A stretch of 33,853 nucleotides of DNA. It comes from Candidatus Cacconaster scatequi. GTDB lineage: Bacteria > Bacteroidota > Bacteroidia > Bacteroidales > UBA932. How positions within the stretch are numbered: position 1 is the first letter of the stretch; each line of letters opens with the position of its first letter. The notes under the pieces are model-generated. The model worked only from the letters and a program-made list of their open reading frames with translations. It was not told where the DNA came from and made no database searches. Where the stretch lies: the NCBI GenBank assembly GCA_018065305.1, contig JAGHTO010000036.1, positions 1 through 33,853 on the forward strand, written 5' to 3'. The translations under genes were made by a program, and so were the position numbers. Of the stretch, positions 8,869-14,287 are shown in pieces.

Positions 8869-9591
8869 TCACCTGTTCCAGAATTCCTCGAAAGAGAATA
8901 CTACTCCTATGCCGAAGTCGAAAACGAAATTCTCGTTATGAACATACTCTGGGATATTGTCGAAACGCCTTCCGGACAGATAATCGATGGAACCGTATGC
9001 GCGTATTCCCACAAACTCATTGACAGCATATCCCAGAATTCCCGCGCCTCCCACAGCGAAGTGATACTGGCTGCCGTATTTCCTGGAGGTCATCGCACCG
9101 GTGGAGAGCAGCGGTCCGCTGTGAGTGGTTGTGGTGGCGGCAAGTCCCAATTGAGGGGCGACATCGAAGCTGACGGGGCAATCGTCAAAGAATGACAGTA
9201 CGTTGAAATTGCCCTGAATCATATATTTCCTCAGAACCGTTGTGGACTTGAGGTCGTAATAATTCCAGCTGTCATCCTTGGGATGGGCGGCACTCAGTCT
9301 TTCTCCGTCCAACGTCAGTCTGTAATTGCAGCAGGACATAGCTTTGGTATTTATTCCTTCGACCGTGATGTTCACCTCCACGGAGAAAAGATCGGAGAAT
9401 CTGTAACCGGCTGCAATAGTGCCGCCTCCGCCCAAGGCTGTCCCGCGGTCGGATATGCTGCGGAAAGTACAGTCTCCGAATGCAAAGCTTCCGGTCACTG
9501 AAGCATACACAGGTCTTTCTATCTGAGTGTCCTGAGCCTGCATTGTGCTGCATATGGCAAAGCCGATGGCCAATATCATTAATTTTTTCAT
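8869..9591 (-). CDS. small outer-membrane beta-barrel protein
   Basis: A 240-residue protein with a Sec signal peptide (MKKLMILAIGFAICSTMQAQ, cleavage probably after residue 20). The rest alternates polar and aromatic residues in strand-like blocks and ends in an amphipathic strand (FDFGIGVVFSFEEFWNR), as in porin-family/OmpA-like barrels of Bacteroidetes. Glycine-rich turns such as TALGGGGTIAAGYRF support an eight- to ten-strand barrel. Its ATG overlaps the stop of the upstream lipoprotein gene in an ATGA arrangement. It probably sits in the outer membrane alongside the YjbH-like proteins of this operon, but no specific function can be read from the sequence. Confidence 0.72.
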   Translation of the reverse strand: MKKLMILAIGFAICSTMQAQDTQIERPVYASVTGSFAFGDCTFRSISDRGTALGGGGTIAAGYRFSDLFSVEVNITVEGINTKAMSCCNYRLTLDGERLSAAHPKDDSWNYYDLKSTTVLRKYMIQGNFNVLSFFDDCPVSFDVAPQLGLAATTTTHSGPLLSTGAMTSRKYGSQYHFAVGGAGILGYAVNEFVGIRAYGSIDYLSGRRFDNIPEYVHNENFVFDFGIGVVFSFEEFWNR

Positions 9592-10826
9592 AAACTGCTT
9601 CCTCCTGTATGTCTTCTGTTATAAGTGATGACGTTGATGTTGACGTCAGTGTATTTTATACCCTCAGCCCAACTCCCGTCGCAAGTGTATGAGATGACGT
9701 TCTTTGTCTGGGTGCCGGACCACTCTACAGCGGTGCCGACAGGGATGTCGATGTCAAGGGTTTTCTGCTCGGTCGTGGAAACCGCCTTTTTCAAGCCGTA
9801 GTTGGCCACAAGTTTTTCAAGAAGAAGTGCGGCCAGCTGATCACCTGCCTGGGCCGGGTCAATGATAATTCCTGAAGTCCAAAGGTATGAAGTCGTGAAT
9901 CCGTGGATTGTTTCTTCTCCGTAAAGGTTGTCGATGCTTTTCGGCTCGAACCTTATCGGTTCAAATGTCTGGTCCAGTGTCTCATCCACGTCTGCAAATA
10001 TGCCATAGGATGTTATGTCGATCACGTCAAAAATCAGTCCCTTTCCGTCTTCGAATCTCTGTCCGCTTTGATGAAGCTTGGCATATTCTACCCACTCGCC
10101 ACCCTTGAACTGCTTGAGGACAACGTTGTCATTGACTTTACGGTCTATTCCTATAGATACAGTCATTGTAGAGGGCAACTGCTCGATGTCGCTTCCCGGC
10201 GTGATGATTGTCAGACCGCAAAGAAGCATTTCACTTGTTCCTTTTACAATAGTGGCTTTTGTGTTTGCTGACGGTGTGTTTGCTGTTGGTGTCAAGCCTC
10301 CGTCTGCGGCATCATATATCGGGACGAGGACAATTTCCAATGTTTCTGTTTCAGGAAGAGTAATTGTTGCACCCAAGTCAATGACGGCCATGTCGTTCTC
10401 GGGTATGGCCACAGTTTTTGTTTCGGCTTCTCCGTTGACTATCGGAACAGCCTGAATCCTCGGCAAGACAAAATCCTGGGAAACATTCACATCACTTCCG
10501 GGTTTTGAAACAACTATCGATATGCTTGCTGTTCTGGAAATACAGCCATCAGAAGAGGCTGTGAGAGAGTATTCACCCTGTTGCCCGACACTGATGGAAT
10601 AATATCCGTTCTGATCTGTGGTGCTCGTTCCCAGAGAGGCTCCGTCCACCTTTGCACCAACTATAGGCTGACCGTCTGTTCCATAGACGTAGCCGGAAAC
10701 GATAAGGGAAGCGATGTCGATTTTCGGAGGAGTGACATCGTCATACGTCGGGTCGTGCTTTACACACGAACTGATGAGTACAATCATTCCGACTGCATAC
10801 AAGCCTGAGTGTAGAAACTTTTTCAT
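9588..10826 (-). CDS. lipoprotein with carboxypeptidase-regulatory-like domain
   Basis: The 412-residue product begins with a lipoprotein signal (lipobox LISSC, lipidated Cys21). Residues of about 38-115 form a carboxypeptidase-D regulatory-like beta-sandwich: VSGYVYGTDGQPIVGAKV, then TTDQNGYYSISV and a GEYSLTASSDG stretch. This is a fold Bacteroidetes often place at the N terminus of surface and export proteins. The remaining 300 residues are beta-rich and not recognised. A stretch around residues 190-215 discusses as low-complexity Thr/Ala (TPTANTPSANTKAT). Position between the YjbH-like pair and a beta-barrel suggests an envelope partner in glycan export or anchoring, which is inference. 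Confidence 0.7.
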   Translation of the reverse strand: MKKFLHSGLYAVGMIVLISSCVKHDPTYDDVTPPKIDIASLIVSGYVYGTDGQPIVGAKVDGASLGTSTTDQNGYYSISVGQQGEYSLTASSDGCISRTASISIVVSKPGSDVNVSQDFVLPRIQAVPIVNGEAETKTVAIPENDMAVIDLGATITLPETETLEIVLVPIYDAADGGLTPTANTPSANTKATIVKGTSEMLLCGLTIITPGSDIEQLPSTMTVSIGIDRKVNDNVVLKQFKGGEWVEYAKLHQSGQRFEDGKGLIFDVIDITSYGIFADVDETLDQTFEPIRFEPKSIDNLYGEETIHGFTTSYLWTSGIIIDPAQAGDQLAALLLEKLVANYGLKKAVSTTEQKTLDIDIPVGTAVEWSGTQTKNVISYTCDGSWAEGIKYTDVNINVITYNRRHTGGSSL

Positions 10827-10854
10827 TGCTTTGTGTTGAAATGTTTATGAATAT

Positions 10855-11550
10855 TTATAATTGTTTGATTTCGAACATAATTCCAAAGTTCAATCTCTTG
10901 AAATCCTCTAAAACAAGCTGCAGATTCAGGAAATTGAACAGTTCAGCCTCAGCTCCCAATATCACTTCGTATCCGTTCCACTCGGCCAGCAGCCTGAAGG
11001 GCTTGTAGAATTCCGGCCTGAATGTAATGCCGCCCACAATCGCGCTCCCGTTTTCGTGATCGGCGGAGAAATAGTGGCGATAAGCGGCATGAAGACCAAT
11101 CTCAACTCCCGGAACATCTATATGTTTGCTTGCAGCGATATATGCGTTCGAATAGTATTTGGTATCCGATGCCTCCCCCGCAAGGTCCTGGGTCCCCAGC
11201 ACTATGGCCGGCCACCATTTGCCTTCTTTCAAAGGCCTGACCCTGAGAGACAGGGAACGGTCCTGATAATCGAAGCCATTCCTTCTTGAAGTTGAAATTG
11301 CATATGAGGCCTCAACCCATTCGTATGGAGTGAGTGAAATGAAATAAATCCGCGCGTAGTCTGTTTCGGAAGTGCTCTTTGACAGAAAATCCTTATGCGC
11401 ATAGAATCCTCCCACCCTCAACGAAGCCGCCTGCCGCATTTCTGCAGAGGGCGAATGTGCCAGACCCTCAACACCTCTGTAGAACTGCCCCCTGGCAGAT
11501 ATGCAGGACAGCAGAATAAAGATGAAGGTTATAACATTCTTCTTCATCAT
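10855..11550 (-). CDS. YjbH-like outer-membrane protein
   Basis: A 231-residue secreted protein: signal peptide at residues 1-21 (ending CISARGQ), then FYRGVEGLAHSPSAEMRQAASLRVGG, whose 'G-L-x-H-x-P-S-A' opening, followed by FISLTPYEWVEASYA and RVRPLKEGKWWPAIVLGTQD, is characteristic of YjbH-domain proteins in Bacteroidales. In Enterobacteria YjbH belongs to the yjbEFGH exopolysaccharide locus and is an outer-membrane protein; the exact role is unsettled. Here the family domain is much shorter than E. coli YjbH (about 700 residues) and is preceded by another barrel-like protein, with which it overlaps by 4 bases (ATGA). The two may form one complex. Start may be the first or second Met of MMKK. 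Confidence 0.8.
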   Translation of the reverse strand: MMKKNVITFIFILLSCISARGQFYRGVEGLAHSPSAEMRQAASLRVGGFYAHKDFLSKSTSETDYARIYFISLTPYEWVEASYAISTSRRNGFDYQDRSLSLRVRPLKEGKWWPAIVLGTQDLAGEASDTKYYSNAYIAASKHIDVPGVEIGLHAAYRHYFSADHENGSAIVGGITFRPEFYKPFRLLAEWNGYEVILGAEAELFNFLNLQLVLEDFKRLNFGIMFEIKQL

Positions 11551-12458
11551 TTCTCCTTTTGATTGAAACCCCAGGATGCTTTCTCGAAATTCCCTTCACG
11601 CTCATTTTCCTCCGGATCGGTAGCATAAGTCTTCATACCGAAGGCATCTGCCCGGACATCGTAAGTCAGGCGGAAGTTTGAGGCGGGACGGAAAACGACT
11701 TTTTTTGCGGAATTCCTTTGCTGTAACGGAAGCATAAATATCAGTTTGGCTCCTCCCCCGGCAGGTATTCCTTTGTAACTCGGCTCTCCATCTCTAACCA
11801 ATGCGTTGGTCCCCGTCCCATAATGACTCCCAACCTGGGCAAATACGCTGACGCTGCAGAAGTTCTTGAAATGAATGAGCCACTCCAGCCTTGCTCCGTA
11901 GTCTCCGTAATTGTAACGGCCGCCTGACAACCTTATTTCAGTGTTTTTCTTGGGAATATAGAAACGTGCGGAAAGCAGGCCCGTGACCCTGTCAACCGGG
12001 CTGAACAGCCAGCTGGACGTCATCTCATAAAATCCCGTCAATCCCAGTTGGGCTTCCAACGCAAACCACTCGCATACCGGCAGCATCCACTTGACGTCAA
12101 GGCCGAAACGCTGTGCGCTGAAAATGCCGGCTGAGGCCTTGATATGATGATTCCCCAGTTGCAGTTCCTTCGAGATATCCGCAACCCCAAGACGCGGATA
12201 CTTGTAATATGCACCGAATTGGTTGAATACCGGAAGGATGGCCTGAGCGTTCACTGTCCATCCATCTCCGAAGTGCCATTTCACAGCAGGATTTACGTGT
12301 ATGAGGAACTCATATTTCTGCATATCCTGTCTATGCCCGAGGTCGGCTCCGACATAAAATTCGACCTTGGACCCGGGAACTGTCTGGCCTGTTGCCAGGA
12401 CAGGGAAACAGGTAAAGGCAAGAACTGAGAGGGCTATAAATTTCGAGAGAGATTTCAT
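11547..12458 (-). CDS. outer-membrane barrel protein, likely partner of the YjbH-like protein
   Basis: Starting at the ATG 12456-12458 gives a signal peptide (MKSLSKFIALSVLAFTCFPV, Ala-rich end near residue 24) and a mature protein of about 280 residues. An in-frame ATG 60 bases upstream exists but would put 20 polar residues before the signal. The body has repeated strand-like segments (VEFYVGADLGHRQ, WTVNAQAILPVFNQFG, RLSGGRYNYGDYGARLEW), as in outer-membrane barrels. Its stop overlaps the start of the YjbH-like gene. Together the pair resembles a YjbH protein split in two, though I see no clear motif in this half. It is the first gene after upxY and its palindromic spacer. Confidence 0.65.
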   Translation of the reverse strand: MKSLSKFIALSVLAFTCFPVLATGQTVPGSKVEFYVGADLGHRQDMQKYEFLIHVNPAVKWHFGDGWTVNAQAILPVFNQFGAYYKYPRLGVADISKELQLGNHHIKASAGIFSAQRFGLDVKWMLPVCEWFALEAQLGLTGFYEMTSSWLFSPVDRVTGLLSARFYIPKKNTEIRLSGGRYNYGDYGARLEWLIHFKNFCSVSVFAQVGSHYGTGTNALVRDGEPSYKGIPAGGGAKLIFMLPLQQRNSAKKVVFRPASNFRLTYDVRADAFGMKTYATDPEENEREGNFEKASWGFNQKEK

Positions 12459-12530
12459 CCGGTCAAACACGAATTCATTCTGTAGTGTCAACAAGGTACC
12501 GGGGATCGGATTCTTCACTTGTTAAACTGA

Positions 12531-12672
12531 GTAACGTTACAAGAAGGCCCTCCGTTCTGGAACGGAGAAATAGCGGAGGTAGAACGACCTTGGTACGAAG
12601 GTGCTTAGGAGATGTATAATTCATTATACAGAAAAACGGAAGATGCAGGCAACTGACTGACTGTCTCTTCCG
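12531..12672 (-). promoter_or_regulatory. spacer with five successive dyad symmetries between upxY and the envelope genes
   Basis: The 214-base gap after upxY carries GTAACGTTAC at 12531-12540, TCCGTTC/GAACGGA at 12551-12566, ACCTT/AAGGT at 12587-12602, TGTATAAT/ATTATACA at 12613-12630, and CGGAAGA/TCTTCCG at 12637-12672. I find no TAnnTTTG box on the minus strand here, so the operon is probably read through from the upxY promoter. The hairpins could be pause or processing sites, or antiterminator contacts in the nascent RNA. No upxZ-like gene occupies the gap. Confidence 0.5.
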
Positions 12673-13209
12673 CTATACAATAGTTCTATCTAATTGATTA
12701 TCAGCACTATTTACCCCCCCCATTTCATTTTCAGGTATGGGCTCCAGAAGGGACGGGTGGATAAAGCAGGTGGCCACGCAGGCGATGCCGGTGATGGAGA
12801 CGATAAGGCGCCTGTCACCCTTGATGCGCTTCACCACCCCCTCGGCACCTTCGAAAATGCCTCCGGTCACACGGACCTTCTGGCCCTGCAGGAATTCGCG
12901 GTCCACCTCGTCGAGGGGTATGAGGCTGTCCTCGGGAGCGGAAGTGACGAGCATGAAATTTCGCATCTGCCTTTCGTCAATGGCCTGCGGCTCTTTACGT
13001 TCCGGGTCCCGGTAGAAGTAGAGGGAACCCGGGTTGTCCTGGACCAGAGTGTCTATGTATTTCCTTGTACAGCAGATGAAGAGGATATTAGGCACAACCG
13101 GGGCGATGTAGCTCTTCACGCTGTCGCGTTGAACAGCATCCTTGACCCGGGGACGATTCTTAATCATCTTCGCGGCATACCAGCTGGACTTCTGGTCTAT
13201 TGTTTTCAC
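12673..13209 (-). CDS. upxY: UpxY-type transcription antiterminator (NusG family)
   Basis: UpxY proteins, known from Bacteroides fragilis capsule operons, are NusG paralogues that prevent early termination of their own polysaccharide operon. This 178-residue protein has the NGN domain at about residues 9-105 (SSWYAAKMIKNRPRV at the start) and a KOW domain at about 125-160 (GQKVRVTGGIFEGAEGVVKRI). The start is GTG at 13207-13209: the next upstream in-frame codons include a stop, and the first ATG (residue 15) would cut into the NGN core. It is the first gene of the operon. Oddity: eight Gs near the 3' end set the C-terminal tail; seven or nine Gs would end the protein at residue 165 or 167. 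Confidence 0.87.
   Translation of the reverse strand: MKTIDQKSSWYAAKMIKNRPRVKDAVQRDSVKSYIAPVVPNILFICCTRKYIDTLVQDNPGSLYFYRDPERKEPQAIDERQMRNFMLVTSAPEDSLIPLDEVDREFLQGQKVRVTGGIFEGAEGVVKRIKGDRRLIVSITGIACVATCFIHPSLLEPIPENEMGGVNSADNQLDRTIV
12714..12721 (-). repeat. G8 homopolymer at the 3' end of upxY
   Basis: Eight consecutive C on the plus strand (G on the coding strand). In the 8-G state the protein continues 13 residues past NEMGG (VNSADNQLDRTIV). With seven Gs the next codon is TAA; with nine, the tail is GK and TAG. The tract lies after the KOW domain, so a length change would swap a short tail rather than destroy the protein. Confidence 0.85.
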
Positions 13210-13235
13210 CTTAATTTAATGGTATAACGAACCCT

Positions 13236-13380
13236 GCTGCCGTTTCACTCCGTTGAAACCGTTTGGCAGCATCTCGATAAGATACGGCTTGTGCCGCGCT
13301 CGACATTCCCCAGTCGCTGGAGGAAGAGGTCGAATCTTTTGACCGCAGATCGGCCTTATGGGGTTTCAGAGACCACCATA
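13236..13380 (-). promoter_or_regulatory. structured 5' leader of the upxY operon
   Basis: Between the promoter box and the upxY start lie about 180 bases with three strong dyads. GCTGCCGTTTCA at 13236-13247 pairs with TGAAAC at 13254-13259 and GGCAGC at 13265-13270 (12 bp with a 5-base bulge). TTCCCCAG/CTGGaGGAA spans 13306-13325. TATGGGGT/ACCaCCATA spans 13357-13380. In B. fragilis the untranslated leader upstream of upxY genes is the region through which UpxY acts; these hairpins are candidate elements for the same control. The assignment is by position and structure only. Confidence 0.5.
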
Positions 13381-13387
13381 ATTTGTG

Positions 13388-13395
13388 CAAAGATA
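13388..13395 (-). promoter_or_regulatory. Bacteroidetes -7 promoter box for the upxY polysaccharide operon
   Basis: On the minus strand the sequence reads TATCTTTG, a match to TAnnTTTG, followed by CA. A TTTG (13411-13414) upstream is a candidate -33 box but with a shorter spacing than consensus (15 bases). No inverted repeats flank the box, so it does not look like an Mpi-type invertible capsule promoter. Transcription would begin about 170-175 bases before the upxY start. Confidence 0.55.
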
Positions 13396-13445
13396 GCAAT
13401 ATTCTCGCTACAAAGAAAAAAAAATCACGGACTACGATGCAATTC

Positions 13446-14057
13446 TCAGCACAGCCGCGTGCCGTGGAATTCGGAAGCGCCGGTAAGGGCATGGAGCTGT
13501 GATACGTTGGATGGGGTCACTCCCCCACCCGGCATCACAATGATTCTTCCTGCGGAGATACTGACCAGTCGCCCGATGACGGACGCCCCTTCCAATGCCG
13601 TAGGAGCACCGCCGGAAGTAAGCACCCTGGTGCAGCCGATATCAATCAGATATTCAAGCGATTTCTCCTTGTCAGGACAGAGATCGAAGGCGCGGTGGAA
13701 TGTGAATTCAAGGCCGAGGCGGGCCGCACGCTCGACGAGACGGGAAGTGGCGTCGATGTCGATTTCGGATTTGTCATCGAGACACCCCGCAACTACCGCA
13801 CTTGCCCCCAAGCATCCGCATAACTCTATCTGTTCCAGCATAATGGAGACTTCATCAGCGGAATACACAAAACCGCCTCCGCGCGGACGCACCATCACGT
13901 TCACCGGGATTCCGAGCGCAACGGAGGCCACGATATCTTCGCGGGACGGCGTAAGTCCGTCCAGTTCAAGGTGAGAGCAGAGCTCTACGCGCGAAGCCTT
14001 TCCGTCACGCGCCTGCCGCACCTGCTCCACACTCGTACAACACCTTTCCCAAAGCAT
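13446..14057 (-). CDS. cutC: CutC family protein (short)
   Basis: CutC proteins are TIM-barrel cytosolic proteins linked to copper tolerance, though the biochemical role is disputed. Family features are SRVELCSHLELDGLTPS near residues 22-38, VMVRPRGGGFVYS near 54, GASAVVAGCLD near 85, FTFHRAFD near 117, VLTSGGAPTALEG near 143 and IVMPGGGV near 172. The protein ends at residue 203 with ASEFHGTRLC, about 45 residues earlier than E. coli CutC, losing the region after the last core strand. This may be a natural short form or a truncation. It is divergent from dsbD and has its own TAACTTTG promoter box. Confidence 0.85.
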   Translation of the reverse strand: MLWERCCTSVEQVRQARDGKASRVELCSHLELDGLTPSREDIVASVALGIPVNVMVRPRGGGFVYSADEVSIMLEQIELCGCLGASAVVAGCLDDKSEIDIDATSRLVERAARLGLEFTFHRAFDLCPDKEKSLEYLIDIGCTRVLTSGGAPTALEGASVIGRLVSISAGRIIVMPGGGVTPSNVSQLHALTGASEFHGTRLC

Positions 14058-14076
14058 AATATTATAGAATCTCCAA

Positions 14077-14084
14077 CAAAGTTA
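14077..14084 (-). promoter_or_regulatory. -7 promoter box for cutC
   Basis: The minus strand reads TAACTTTG (TAnnTTTG), 19 bases before the cutC ATG. It sits almost back to back with the plus-strand box at 14099-14106, so cutC and dsbD share a compact divergent promoter region. Confidence 0.5.
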
Positions 14085-14098
14085 ATCACATATTTTCA

Positions 14099-14106
14099 TA
14101 TATTTG
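14099..14106 (+). promoter_or_regulatory. -7 promoter box for the dsbD operon
   Basis: TATATTTG followed by CA matches TAnnTTTG. No good -33 TTTG is seen at the usual distance. If used, transcription starts near 14113 and the message carries the whole inverted-repeat element (14118-14270) as its 5' leader. Confidence 0.5.
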
Positions 14107-14117
14107 CACAATAAAAT

Positions 14118-14270
14118 CGGATGCCACTTTTGGCTCCTGTCTGTCAATTAAGTCGGACTTCGCTTCGCTCACCCTCCCACTGCGCTTCGCTTGTGGGCCC
14201 CTCCCGCTATTAAGCGCGGGTGCTTAGGTCCTTTTAATTGACAGACAATCCGCCATTCAAGTGGCATCCG
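14118..14270. repeat. 153-bp nested inverted-repeat element (MITE- or REP-like)
   Basis: Outer arms CGGATGCCACTT (14118-14129) and AAGTGGCATCCG (14259-14270) are perfect 12-bp inverted repeats. Inner arms GTCTGTCAATTAA (14139-14151) and TTAATTGACAGAC (14234-14246) are perfect 13-bp inverted repeats. The centre holds GC-rich sub-hairpins (CCCAC/GTGGG; CCCGC/GCGGG around TATTAA). No ORF and no TAnnTTTG box lie inside. The right end is 18 bases before the dsbD start. It resembles a non-autonomous palindromic mobile element or REP-type repeat. Confidence 0.75.
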
Positions 14271-14287
14271 GACATAATGTTTCATCG

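Noticed and set aside
13416-13424. A9 run as a further phase-variation tract
   Set aside because: It is intergenic; A/T runs of this length are common by chance in such DNA. It lies upstream of the upxY promoter box, so an effect is possible but not supported.
14118-14270. Invertible promoter flanked by inverted repeats
   Set aside because: No TAnnTTTG box inside on either strand and the core folds into its own hairpins; the promoter box lies outside. A mobile palindrome fits better.
14261-14287. Upstream GTG start for dsbD
   Set aside because: It lies in the repeat arm and would put nine polar residues in front of a good signal peptide; ATG at 14288 is preferred.
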